Source: Streptomyces sp. SA15 (GTDB lineage: Bacteria; Actinomycetota; Actinomycetes; Streptomycetales; Streptomycetaceae). From it: a DNA stretch of 64,000 nucleotides. The DNA lies in assembly GCF_002291145.1 (NCBI RefSeq), contig NZ_NTGE01000093.1:1-64000 (forward strand), in the 5' to 3' direction. The position numbers and the translations under genes were made by a program. Under the pieces are notes generated by a model. The model was given only the letters and a program-made list of their open reading frames with translations. It did no database searches and was not told the DNA's origin. Positions 16,426 to 29,390 of this stretch are shown piece after piece (position 1 is the first letter of the stretch; each line of letters starts with the position of its first letter).

Positions 16426-17195
16426 CCGGAGTACCGGCATCGGCGGCGGGTGGCCCCTCCGGTGCGAAGCGTGCGGCCGGCCCTGCTGCCTCCGTCCCCG
16501 CGCCGTCCGGCGGGAAGGGGGCGTCCGGTGCCTCATCTGCCTCGTCTGCCCCGTCGGAGGGGACCAAGTCCGCTCGTAGTGGGAAGCTGGCGGCAGCCGC
16601 CGTCAACCAGGCCAGCGTCTGGAACATCGCCAATCTGCTGACCATGCTCCGGCTGCTCCTCGTGCCCGGCTTCGTCGCGCTGATGCTGGCCGACGGCGGA
16701 TACGACCCGGCGTGGCGCTCGCTCGCCTGGGCGGCCTTCGCCATCGCCATGATCACCGACCTCTTCGACGGGCATCTGGCGCGGACGTACAACCTCGTCA
16801 CCGACTTCGGGAAGATCGCCGACCCCATCGCCGACAAAGCGATCATGGGGGCGGCGCTGATCTGTCTGTCGGCGCTCGGTGATCTGCCGTGGTGGGTGAC
16901 GGGCGTCATCCTCGGCCGGGAACTCGGGATCACGCTGCTGCGTTTCCTGGTCATCCGGTACGGCGTCATTCCCGCGAGCCGAGGCGGCAAGCTCAAGACG
17001 CTCACGCAGGGCGTGGCCGTGGGGATGTACATCCTGGCGCTGACGGGGTGGCTGGCCACCCTGAGGTTCTGGGTGATGGCGGCGGCGGTCGTGCTGACCG
17101 TCGTGACCGGACTCGATTATGTGAGACAGGCCATTGTGTTGCGCCGGCGGGGAATCGCCGAGCGCAGGGCCGCGTTGGAGGAGACGGAAGCGTGA
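16422..17195 (+). CDS. pgsA: CDP-diacylglycerol-glycerol-3-phosphate 3-phosphatidyltransferase
   Basis: This membrane enzyme makes phosphatidylglycerol phosphate from CDP-diacylglycerol. The 257-residue product has a disordered Ala/Ser/Gly-rich N-terminal tail of about 60 residues, which is longer than usual, then several membrane helices. The CDP-alcohol phosphatidyltransferase signature D-x2-D-G-x2-A-R-x8-G-x3-D-x3-D starts at Asp113 (DLFDGHLAR then GKIADPIAD). It overlaps rimO by 4 nt and cinA by 4 nt, so the three are translationally coupled. Confidence 0.93.
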   Translation: MTGVPASAAGGPSGAKRAAGPAASVPAPSGGKGASGASSASSAPSEGTKSARSGKLAAAAVNQASVWNIANLLTMLRLLLVPGFVALMLADGGYDPAWRSLAWAAFAIAMITDLFDGHLARTYNLVTDFGKIADPIADKAIMGAALICLSALGDLPWWVTGVILGRELGITLLRFLVIRYGVIPASRGGKLKTLTQGVAVGMYILALTGWLATLRFWVMAAAVVLTVVTGLDYVRQAIVLRRRGIAERRAALEETEA

Positions 17196-17749
17196 GTTCC
17201 CCGGCCGCCGAAACGGCCGTAGAAGTGGTGCGACTACTCAAGGTGAAGGGTGAGACGCTCGCCGTCGCCGAGTCGCTCACGGGCGGACTGGTTGCGGCGG
17301 AAATCACAGCGGTCCCCGGGGCGTCCAAGGTGTTCCGGGGTTCGGTCACCGCCTATGCCACCGAGCTGAAGCACGAGTTGCTGGACGTCGACGCCACCCT
17401 GCTGGCGGAGCGCGGGGCGGTGGATCCGCAGGTCGCGGCCCAGATGGCGGCCGGAGCGCGCAAGGCGCTCGGTGCCGACTGGGGCATCGCGACGACTGGC
17501 GTCGCCGGTCCGGAACCGCAGGACGGCAAGCCCGTCGGGACGGTGTTCGTGGCCGTCGACGGGCCGTCGGCAGCGACTCCGGCGGTGCCCGGTGGCGGGA
17601 AAGTGACCGCTCTGCGGTTGAACGGCGACCGTGCGGACATTCGTATGGAGAGTGTACGGAGCGTACTCGCACTGCTCCTGGAGGGGCTTGCGAGCGAACA
17701 GACTGGGAATGAGCGGGCACAGGATACGGAACGGAACGGGGGGTTTTGA
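17192..17749 (+). CDS. cinA: CinA-family nicotinamide-nucleotide amidohydrolase (C-terminal domain form)
   Basis: The 185-residue product corresponds to the CinA C-terminal (PncC) domain only: AVAESLTGGLVAAEIT, GSVTAYATELK, VDPQVAAQMA, TTGVAGPEPQDGKPVGTVF. Family members deamidate nicotinamide mononucleotide. The N-terminal MoCF-like domain of longer CinA proteins is absent, as usual in Streptomyces. It starts at GTG 17192, overlapping the pgsA stop, after GGAGGAGACGG. The pgsA-cinA-clgR order is conserved in other actinobacteria such as Corynebacterium. Confidence 0.92.
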   Translation: MSSPAAETAVEVVRLLKVKGETLAVAESLTGGLVAAEITAVPGASKVFRGSVTAYATELKHELLDVDATLLAERGAVDPQVAAQMAAGARKALGADWGIATTGVAGPEPQDGKPVGTVFVAVDGPSAATPAVPGGGKVTALRLNGDRADIRMESVRSVLALLLEGLASEQTGNERAQDTERNGGF

Positions 17750-17858
17750 TGTTTGCAGCCCTGAGTGAACACGACATCGCTCCCCGCACGGCCGCGGCGC
17801 AAGGCGGTACGGTGGGGCGTAATGGATGCGGCTACGCGGTCCGAGGAGGGAGCCACCG

Positions 17859-18239
17859 ATGATTCTGCTCCGTCGCCTGCTGGGTGACGTGCTGCGTCGG
17901 CAGCGCCAGCGCCAGGGCCGTACTCTGCGCGAAGTCTCCTCGTCCGCCCGAGTCTCACTCGGCTATCTCTCCGAGGTGGAGCGGGGGCAGAAGGAGGCTT
18001 CCTCCGAGCTGCTCTCCGCCATCTGCGACGCGCTGGACGTACGGATGTCCGAGCTCATGCGGGAAGTGAGCGACGAGCTCGCCCTCGCCGAGCTGGCCCA
18101 GTCTGCTGCTGCCACCCCCAGCGAGCCTGTGCCCACGCCCGTTCGCCCCATGCTGGGTTCCGTATCGGTGACCGGTGTGCCACCGGAACGGGTGACGATC
18201 AAGGCGCCCGCCGAAGCGGTGGACGTGGTCGCCGCGTGA
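17859..18239 (+). CDS. clgR: ClgR, XRE-family activator of clp and lon protease genes
   Basis: The 126-residue protein has an XRE helix-turn-helix at about 1-75 (TLREVSSSARVSLGYLSEVERGQKEASSELL), then a Pro-rich tail ending VVAA. ClgR activates clpP and lon genes, and from the literature its two terminal alanines mark it for degradation by ClpP; both are present here. ATG 17859 follows a strong GAGGAGGG. It sits 109 nt after cinA, the conserved actinobacterial position of clgR. I did not find a clear ClgR box (GTTCGC-N5-GCG) in that gap. Confidence 0.9.
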   Translation: MILLRRLLGDVLRRQRQRQGRTLREVSSSARVSLGYLSEVERGQKEASSELLSAICDALDVRMSELMREVSDELALAELAQSAAATPSEPVPTPVRPMLGSVSVTGVPPERVTIKAPAEAVDVVAA

Positions 18240-18344
18240 GGTTCACGCGGGTGTGAGCGTGAGCTGACGCTGCGCTGAGGAAGTGTGCGGGGCCCCGCCG
18301 GGGGCTCTCCGGATGATCTGGATACAGGTGATCTTGGGAGGCGC

Positions 18345-18466
18345 TGGTTGGGGCTTTCGTGCGTTGTGGGGGCCGGCTGGGGGTCCTGGTGGGTCTTGGG
18401 GAGGTGGCGGCTGGGGGTTCTGGTGCTTCGTGGGGAAGCGCCGTTTGGGGCTTTCGTGCATCGTGG
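18345..18466 (+). repeat. G-rich degenerate direct repeats in the 363-nt gap 18240-18602
   Basis: No gene is supported in 18240-18602. A 22-nt unit beginning TTGGGGCTTTCGTGC at 18348-18369 recurs at 18445-18466 with two differences. Between them, a 25-nt unit starting CTGGGGGT at 18377 recurs at 18411. The plus strand has many runs of 3-5 G (G-quadruplex potential). The open frames here are Trp/Gly-rich and unlike coding sequence. Confidence 0.8.
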
Positions 18467-18602
18467 AGAGGCGGGGCCGTAGTTTTTCGGTTCGGCGCGG
18501 TTGTTTGGAAGCCGCGCGGACCCACTGGTGCGACCGTGTGCCGCCGGTGCGCCCTCCCCGTGGGTGAGCAGGGCGGTCTAGCGTCGGGCTGGAGGTGGGT
18601 CC

Positions 18603-18890
18603 ATGGCACGGCCGATAGTGCGCTGGGGGGCCTGGGGCGCGGTCGTGGGGCTCGGTGCGCTGTGGTGGTGGGCCGTGGTGCGGCTCGCGGTGTCACCCGA
18701 CGCCGGGGCGCTGGAGGGGGCCGTCGCGGCCGGGGGATGGGGGCTGAGTCTGCTGCCGGTGCACTGTGTGCCCAAGGCACGGGCCGTAGGAGCGGTCGGT
18801 GCGGAGCGGTGGGCGCTCGCCTGGAGGGCGGCCCGGGCTACCACGGCATCGCCACACCGCCGTTCGGACGCAGGATCTGCCCCGTCGTGA
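18603..18890 (+). CDS. Small membrane protein of unknown function
   Basis: The 95-residue product has a clear N-terminal membrane helix (GAWGAVVGLGALWWWAVV, about 9-27), then a second weakly hydrophobic stretch and a basic tail. ATG 18603 follows CTGGAGGTGGG at good spacing, and third positions are strongly GC. Its last 53 nt overlap the 3' end of the convergent SDR gene. I do not recognise the family. Confidence 0.65.
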   Translation: MARPIVRWGAWGAVVGLGALWWWAVVRLAVSPDAGALEGAVAAGGWGLSLLPVHCVPKARAVGAVGAERWALAWRAARATTASPHRRSDAGSAPS

Positions 18891-19602
18891 AGGACGAGGC
18901 GTCACAGGCCAGGTAGAGGACGGTTTGGGCGACCTCCTCCGGTTCGCCGACCCGGCCCAGGGGCGACATCCGGGACATCCGCGCCTCCGTGTGCGCCTGT
19001 GCCTCGGTGTCGTGGCGGTCGGTCATGGGGGTACGGATCCAGCCCGGCGCGACCGCGTTGACCCGGATGCCGTGCCGGCCGACCTCCCCGGCCAGCGTCT
19101 TCGTCAGCTGGACGACGGCCGCCTTGGCCGCGCCGTAGCAGAGCAGGCCGGGGCCGCCGGTGTCCACGGCGCCGGAGGCCATGGTGACGATGCTGCCCCT
19201 GATCTGCTGCGCGAGCATCAGCCGGGCGGCCTCCTGGCAGGCGTAGAGCACTCCCTTGAAGTTGACGGCCAGTACCCGGTCGAGGTCCTCGTCGCGGGTC
19301 TCCAGGACCGGGCTGCTGTGCATGATCCCGGCGATCGCGGCCATCACGTCGAGGCGCTCGCAGGAGGCCACGGCCCGGCGGATCTGTTCGCGGTCGGTGA
19401 CGTCCAGGTGATGGGTGTAGGCGGTGCCGCCGGCGTCCTTGATGGTCCTCGCCGTCTCGTCGAGGCCCGGTGCGTCCAGGTCCGCGCAGTGCACGGTGGC
19501 GCCCGCCTCGGCGAGCAGGACGGCCGAGGCACGGCCGATGCCGCCGGCGGCGCCGGTGACGAACGCGGTGCGGCCGGTGAGGTCGTACGCCTTGACGGGC
19601 AT
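18838..19602 (-). CDS. SDR-family NAD(P)-dependent oxidoreductase
   Basis: The 254-residue classical short-chain dehydrogenase has the cofactor motif TGAAGGIG near residue 14, DLDAPG at the end of beta-2 (an Asp that favours NAD(H)), the active-site Tyr-x3-Lys in CYGAAKA, and a GGVAMPW C terminus typical of the family. The substrate cannot be inferred. The ATG at 19602 is chosen because the fold starts here; a TTG at 19638 is the alternative. Neither has a good ribosome site. It follows nei2 on the same strand with a 106-nt gap rich in TAGTCGT direct repeats (19643 and 19654). Confidence 0.88.
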   Translation of the reverse strand: MPVKAYDLTGRTAFVTGAAGGIGRASAVLLAEAGATVHCADLDAPGLDETARTIKDAGGTAYTHHLDVTDREQIRRAVASCERLDVMAAIAGIMHSSPVLETRDEDLDRVLAVNFKGVLYACQEAARLMLAQQIRGSIVTMASGAVDTGGPGLLCYGAAKAAVVQLTKTLAGEVGRHGIRVNAVAPGWIRTPMTDRHDTEAQAHTEARMSRMSPLGRVGEPEEVAQTVLYLACDASSFTTGQILRPNGGVAMPW

Positions 19603-19708
19603 GAAGGGACGGTACGAGCGTTTCTGACGGGTCGTCAATTGCTAGTCGTCGATTAGTCGTACCGTGTGGAGTAGGGGCCGGCTGCATGTGCAATGTGGTG
19701 ATCTGCGG

Positions 19709-20545
19709 TCAACCGGTCGTACGGCGTGGGGTTCTGTGGGGCGGGGCTGTGTGTGGTGCCGGACCCTTCTGACAGTTCGGGCACCAGTACGTGGGGCGCT
19801 CGCGGGAGCCGTCGCCCTGGTCGGCCGCGCGGACGGGCGTGTGGCAGCGCAGGCAGGGGCGGGGTGCGCGGCCGTACACGAACAAGTCCTGGCCTCGGCG
19901 GCCCGTCGTACTGCGGATCGGGCGGTCGCGGTTCGTTTCCAGGAGCTTCTTGGCGAGCGCGGGCAGTTGTGCCGCGCGGTCGGTGGGGAGGGCGCCGACG
20001 GGCAGCCAGGGGGTTGCGCCGAGAAGGAAGCAGAGCTCGCTCTTGTAGACATTGCCGATGCCGGCGAGGTTGCGCTGGTCGAGCAGGGCTTCGCCGAGGG
20101 GGCGGGCGGGGTCGGCGAGAAGGTTGGCCAGGGCCCGGTCCGGGTCCCAGTCCGGGCCCAGGAGGTCGGGGCCGAGGTGACCGACGGCGCGGTGTTCGTC
20201 GGTGGTGCGCAGGAGTTCGAGTACGGGGAGGCGGTAACCGACGGCCGTGCGGTCGGTGGTGCCGAGGATCGCGCGGATCTGGTGGGTCGGGCCGCCGGTC
20301 CAGCGCTGGTGATGGGCGTACACCTTCCAGGAGCCCTCCATCCGCAGGTGCGAGTGAAGGGTCAGGCCGCCCTCGATGCGGGTGAGGAGGTGCTTGCCGC
20401 GCGGAATCACGTCCAGGACGGTGCGGCCCGTGAGGTCGGCCGTGGCGTACCGGGGCACTCGGAAATCGCTTCGGGTCAGCACCTTGCCCGCGAGGGCGCC
20501 GTGCAGGCGCCTCGCGGCCTGCCAGACCGTGTCTCCTTCGGGCAT
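19709..20545 (-). CDS. nei2: Fpg/Nei-family DNA glycosylase (endonuclease VIII-like)
   Basis: This bifunctional base-excision enzyme removes oxidised bases and cleaves the abasic site. The 278-residue protein begins MPEGDTV (catalytic Pro2 and Glu3), has the H2TH segment (LLDQRNLAGIGNVYKSELCF), and ends with a zinc finger (CLRCH and YWCPNCQ). The MPEGDTV start and sequence favour the actinobacterial Nei2 type over Fpg (MPELPEVE). A Pro/Thr/Arg-rich tail follows the finger. It lies 44 nt downstream of lhr on the same strand, a likely repair operon. Confidence 0.92.
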   Translation of the reverse strand: MPEGDTVWQAARRLHGALAGKVLTRSDFRVPRYATADLTGRTVLDVIPRGKHLLTRIEGGLTLHSHLRMEGSWKVYAHHQRWTGGPTHQIRAILGTTDRTAVGYRLPVLELLRTTDEHRAVGHLGPDLLGPDWDPDRALANLLADPARPLGEALLDQRNLAGIGNVYKSELCFLLGATPWLPVGALPTDRAAQLPALAKKLLETNRDRPIRSTTGRRGQDLFVYGRAPRPCLRCHTPVRAADQGDGSRERPTYWCPNCQKGPAPHTAPPHRTPRRTTG

Positions 20546-20589
20546 GGGTCAAGGGTGGCATGCCACGGGCGGCGGTGACGTCGGGGCGG

Positions 20590-25704
<5,115 letters not shown>

Positions 25705-25770
25705 GCGTCCATCCTGCACCCGGGCACTGACAATGCCTCTGCCTCCGGCGGTCGGGGCGGGGTGCCCTGC

Positions 25771-25890
25771 GGGGGTCTCCGGCGGTTGGGGAGGGTGCGG
25801 CGGGTGCCTGCGGGTGCCTGCGGGTGCCTGCGGGGGTCTCCGGCGGTTCGCGGGGGTGCGGGTGCCTGCGGCGGCCTGTGCGGGTTCGGT
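25771..25890 (+). repeat. Short tandem repeats in the lhr upstream gap (25705-25957)
   Basis: The 253-nt gap between lhr and the next gene holds three exact tandem copies of CGGGTGCCTG (25801-25830), further partial copies near 25857-25870, and the segment GGGGGTCTCCGGCGGTT twice (near 25773 and 25833). No gene is seen; the lhr promoter should lie at its left end. Confidence 0.85.
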
Positions 25891-25957
25891 GGGGGCGCGG
25901 GTGATGGGCGGGTGAGCTGCCGACCGAGGTTCGGCGACGAGGCGCGCGGGTGGCGCG

Positions 25958-26902
25958 TCAGGTCAGGGCGCGGCCGTAGGCCTTCAGGGTGCGCAGTGCC
26001 TCGATGGTCACCATCGGGCGGGCCTCCAGAGCGGTGCCCGGAGCCCACTGGCGCCACCGGATCGGCCAGCCGCCGTCGTCCTGTTGGTCGCCTGCGAGGA
26101 AGTCCAGGGAGCGGGTCATTTCGGCGTCCGTGAACCACGCGCGCGCGAGGGAATCCGGCGTCTTCGCGTAGTCGTGCGGGAAGTGGTGCTCGCCGGGGGC
26201 GTACCCCGGGGCGACCGGGTACGTGTCGAGGCGGTCCGGTTCCAGGGCCGCGAGCCGGTTCTCGCGTACCAGCCGGCCCAGGCGGTCGGCGACCGCCTCC
26301 GCGCGCGGGCGGTCGGGAACCGAGTCCAGGAAGGCCACGGCGGCCTGGATCTCGTACGGGTGGGACTGCTGAAGGGACTCGACCGTGTGCCAGCAGAAGT
26401 CTGTGGCCCGGAACAGCCAGGCGTGCCACACCTCGTTGCGGTGCAGGAGGCCGACCACCGGTCCGGTGGCGAGCAGATCGCTCGGCGGGTCGTCCACGAT
26501 CGGGATGAAGGGGGCCGCCGGGTAGCCGCGCTGGCTGGGATGGATCGCCGGGAGCGCGCCGTCCGGTGTGGAGACCGAGGTCAGATACCGGCATACGCGC
26601 TCCACGCGCTGTCCGCCGCAGCGTCCGACGGCGTCCAGCACCCGCAGGGCCTGACCGGTGTGCAGCGGCTGGCTGACCGGGCCGCGCAGGTCCGGTTCCA
26701 GCGCGTGGCCGTACCCGCCGTCCTCGTTGCGGTAGGCGTCCAGCGCCGTCTCCACCGGGTCGGGGCTCCCGTTCAGGAAGTGGTACGCGAAGAGCCGCTG
26801 CTCCAGCACCCGCGCGGTGAGCCAGATGAAGTACTCGGCGCGTGCGAGCGGGGAATGCGCCGGGGGCGTCGGGGGGAGTGGGGAAGCTCCTGTTTCGGCC
26901 AT
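25958..26902 (-). CDS. Terpenoid-cyclase-like alpha/alpha toroid protein, unknown function
   Basis: The 314-residue product looks like repeated alpha/alpha hairpins of the squalene-cyclase/prenyltransferase toroid: YRNEDGGYGHALEPD near the N terminus and QQDDGGWPIRW near the C terminus resemble QW motifs. No DXDD cyclase motif is seen, so catalysis is doubtful. ATG 26902 lacks a ribosome site; TACGGT ends 7 nt before it, with TTGCCG 16 nt further upstream, fitting a leaderless promoter. Similar proteins are conserved beside recA in streptomycetes, from memory. Confidence 0.75.
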   Translation of the reverse strand: MAETGASPLPPTPPAHSPLARAEYFIWLTARVLEQRLFAYHFLNGSPDPVETALDAYRNEDGGYGHALEPDLRGPVSQPLHTGQALRVLDAVGRCGGQRVERVCRYLTSVSTPDGALPAIHPSQRGYPAAPFIPIVDDPPSDLLATGPVVGLLHRNEVWHAWLFRATDFCWHTVESLQQSHPYEIQAAVAFLDSVPDRPRAEAVADRLGRLVRENRLAALEPDRLDTYPVAPGYAPGEHHFPHDYAKTPDSLARAWFTDAEMTRSLDFLAGDQQDDGGWPIRWRQWAPGTALEARPMVTIEALRTLKAYGRALT

Positions 26903-26982
26903 GCGTCAGACCGTAGGGCGGAAAGCGGTGTCGGCAAGCGGTCCCGGCTCAGGCCCACCCTCAGGGGCGGGATACTGGAGTC

Positions 26983-27177
26983 ATGCGGTTGACGGTCTTC
27001 TGGCAGCGGATGGCGGACCACTTCGGTCCGGGCTACGCCGACACCTTCGCGCGCGACCACGTGATGTCGGAGCTCGGCGGGCGCACGGTGCACCAGGCGC
27101 TGAACGCCGGCTGGGACGCGAAGGACGTGTGGCGTGTGGTCTGCACAGTCATGAACGTTCCGAGGGAAAAGCACTGA
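26983..27177 (+). CDS. DUF3046 family protein
   Basis: The 64-residue protein (MRLTVFWQRM, then GPGYADTFARDHVM and GGRTVHQALNAG) matches DUF3046, a small actinobacterial family almost always found just upstream of recA. Its function is unknown. The ATG lies 3 nt after CTGGAG, and GATACT ends 6 nt before it, so either a short leader or a leaderless start is possible. It is divergent from the toroid-like gene. Confidence 0.88.
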   Translation: MRLTVFWQRMADHFGPGYADTFARDHVMSELGGRTVHQALNAGWDAKDVWRVVCTVMNVPREKH

Positions 27178-27219
27178 TCGGTCACGAAGATCGCAGGACC
27201 GCAGCCGATTGTCAGCCAC

Positions 27220-28488
27220 ATGGGCGAAACTTGCAGCGTGGCACCCACTGACGAGACCGGCCAGGCCGCCCAGCACGCATCCCCGTTCGGTACGACGCCG
27301 CCCACCCGGCCCCCGGCCGACGGCACCGCCCGGCCGAACGCCCGCATGCCGCGCTGGCTGCCGCGCGCCATGGTGCTCGCGCTCGCCCTCTTCGCCGTGT
27401 TCCAGCTGGGCAGCTGGGCCTTCCACCAGCTCACCGGCCTGCTGATCAACATCCTCATCGCGTTCTTCCTGGCCCTGGCCATCGAACCCGCGGTGAGCTG
27501 GATGGCCGCGCGGGGCCTGCGCAGAGGCCTGGCCACAGCCATCGTCTTCCTCGGCGTGATCATCGCGGCGGCGGGCTTCGTCACGCTGCTCGGCTCCATG
27601 CTCGCGGGCCAGATCATCAAGATCGTCGAGGATTTCCCGGCCTATCTCGACTCCGTCATCAACTGGATCAACATCCACTTCCACACCGATCTGAAACGGG
27701 TGGACGTCCAGGAGGGCCTGCTCCGCTCCGACTGGCTGCGCAACTACGTGCAGAACAGCGCCACCGGCGTCCTGGACGTGTCCGCCCAGGTCCTCGGAGG
27801 ACTCTTCCAGCTGCTGACGATCACCCTGTTCTCGTTCTACTTCGCCGCGGACGGCCCACGGCTGCGCCGCGCGCTCTGCTCCGTCCTGCCGCCCGCCAAG
27901 CAGGCCGAGGTGCTGCGCGCGTGGGAGATCGCCGTCAACAAAACCGGCGGCTACATCTACTCGCGCGGTCTGATGGCGCTCATCTCAGGAGTCGCGCACT
28001 ACGTCCTGCTGGAGTTTCTGAATGTGCCGTACGCGCCCGTGCTCGCCGTGTGGGTGGGGCTGGTCTCGCAGTTCATTCCCACCATCGGCACCTATCTCGC
28101 GGGCGCCCTGCCGATGTTGATCGCTTTCACGGTCGATCCCTGGTACGCGCTGTGGGTGCTGATCTTCGTCGTGGTCTACCAGCAGTTCGAGAACTACGTG
28201 CTGCAGCCCAAGCTGACCGCGAAGACTGTCGACATCCACCCCGCGGTCGCCTTCGGCTCGGTCATCGCGGGCACCGCCCTCCTCGGCGCCGTCGGTGCGT
28301 TGATCGCCATCCCGGCGGTGGCCACGCTGCAGGCCTTCCTCGGCGCGTATGTGAAGCGGTACGACGTCACGGACGATCCCCGCGTCCACGGACACCGAAG
28401 AGGGGCGGGGCCCGGACTGCTCACCCGCGCGCGTGGGCTGTGGGCGCGGCGGCCGGGGGCACAGGGCCCCGCCGACGGCTCCTCCTGA
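27220..28488 (+). CDS. AI-2E family transporter (membrane permease)
   Basis: The 422-residue membrane protein has about seven to eight helices in the AI-2E family pattern: an N-terminal pair (LIAFFLALAIEPAVSWM), a cytoplasmic or extracellular middle (VEDFPAYLDSVINWI), then GLVSQFIPTIGTYLAGALPMLIAF and VYQQFENYVLQPKL. Members export varied small molecules or ions; autoinducer-2 export is shown only for some and is not implied here. The start is uncertain between ATG 27220 (GATTGT ends 7 nt upstream) and GTG 27238. The C-terminal 50 residues are basic and cytoplasmic. Confidence 0.85.
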   Translation: MGETCSVAPTDETGQAAQHASPFGTTPPTRPPADGTARPNARMPRWLPRAMVLALALFAVFQLGSWAFHQLTGLLINILIAFFLALAIEPAVSWMAARGLRRGLATAIVFLGVIIAAAGFVTLLGSMLAGQIIKIVEDFPAYLDSVINWINIHFHTDLKRVDVQEGLLRSDWLRNYVQNSATGVLDVSAQVLGGLFQLLTITLFSFYFAADGPRLRRALCSVLPPAKQAEVLRAWEIAVNKTGGYIYSRGLMALISGVAHYVLLEFLNVPYAPVLAVWVGLVSQFIPTIGTYLAGALPMLIAFTVDPWYALWVLIFVVVYQQFENYVLQPKLTAKTVDIHPAVAFGSVIAGTALLGAVGALIAIPAVATLQAFLGAYVKRYDVTDDPRVHGHRRGAGPGLLTRARGLWARRPGAQGPADGSS

Positions 28489-28539
28489 GGGAATCGGGGC
28501 AGCCTGCACGGGGGACGGCGGCCGCCGAAGGCTGATCTG

Positions 28540-29112
28540 TCAGCGCAGGTCGAGCCGCATCAGGACCCGGGGATGACCGGCCAGCACCGACGTGGTGTCG
28601 GCGGCGTGGACGAACCCGGCACGTTCGAAGTTCTTGCGGAGCCCGGCATACGCCATCGTCAGGTCGACCTTGGCGTCACCGTTGTCGAGGGGGTACGCCT
28701 CGATCGCCGGTGCGCCGTGGGCGCGGGCGAACTCCACCGCGCCGGCGATGAGCGCGTGCGAGATGCCCTTCTTCCGGTGACCGGAGCGTACGCGGATGCA
28801 CCACAGCGACCAGACCGGCAGGTCGTCGACGTGCGGGATCTTACGGTTGCGCGCGAAGGAGGTGTCCGAGCGCGGCGCCACGGCGGCCCAGCCGACCGGC
28901 TCGTCGCCGTCGTAGGCGAGCACCCCCGGAGGGGGCTGAGCACGACACAGCTCGGCGACGTACTCACCGCGGGCCGGCCCGCGCAGCTCGTTGTTGAGCC
29001 TGGACGGGATCCGGTAGCTCAGGCACCAGCAGACGTTGGCCCCGGGTGACTTCGGGCCGAGCACGGTCCGGACATCCTCGAAGACCGAGGCCGGGCGAAC
29101 CTCGATGGCCAT
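28540..29112 (-). CDS. GNAT-family N-acetyltransferase
   Basis: The 190-residue protein has the GNAT core: VGWAAVAPR in beta-4, WSLWCIRVRSGHRKKGISHALI carrying the acetyl-CoA pyrophosphate loop (R-x2-G-x-S/A type), and EAYPLDN in beta-5. The N-terminal CWCLSYR segment matches a subgroup of Cys-containing GNATs common in actinobacteria. The substrate is unknown. No ribosome site precedes the ATG. It is divergent from recA with about 280 nt between. Confidence 0.85.
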   Translation of the reverse strand: MAIEVRPASVFEDVRTVLGPKSPGANVCWCLSYRIPSRLNNELRGPARGEYVAELCRAQPPPGVLAYDGDEPVGWAAVAPRSDTSFARNRKIPHVDDLPVWSLWCIRVRSGHRKKGISHALIAGAVEFARAHGAPAIEAYPLDNGDAKVDLTMAYAGLRKNFERAGFVHAADTTSVLAGHPRVLMRLDLR

Positions 29113-29200
29113 GGCACCACGATGTCACGGCGTACGTGGCGGCGCCGCTCAACCTCCGGCGGCACGGCGAACGTAGTCTCGGAGGTGCCACGGGGTGCGC

Positions 29201-29230
29201 TTGACACGAAAATCGAACATCCATTCTCAT
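29201..29230 (+). promoter_or_regulatory. recA promoter with SOS (LexA) box
   Basis: A consensus -35 TTGACA (29201-29206) is followed by GAACATCCATTC (29215-29226), a one-mismatch copy of the Gram-positive SOS box GAAC-N4-GTTC. The box lies in the spacer of a promoter whose -10 is probably TCTCAT (29225-29230, 18-nt spacer). LexA bound here would block polymerase directly. The leader to recA is about 155 nt. Confidence 0.8.
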
Positions 29231-29390
29231 GGAGGCTCCGGCGAGGACCTCGACGGGGATTTCGACACGGTTTTGACGGAGAAGTGCCCCAGTTATCCAC
29301 AGGCCGGACGAGCGTCGGGGCGCATTGTCAGTGGCAGGCGTTAGCGTCTTTGACGTGAAGCGATCGACTCAAGCAAATCGGGTGGAACCC

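Noticed and set aside
17750..17858. ClgR autoregulatory box upstream of clgR
   Set aside because: No GTTCGC-N5-GCG or its complement is present; GTTTGC near 17753 lacks the second half.
18283..18567. Open frame of 94 codons rich in Trp and Gly
   Set aside because: It lies in G-rich repeats and has no ribosome site or recognisable fold; the composition follows from the G runs.
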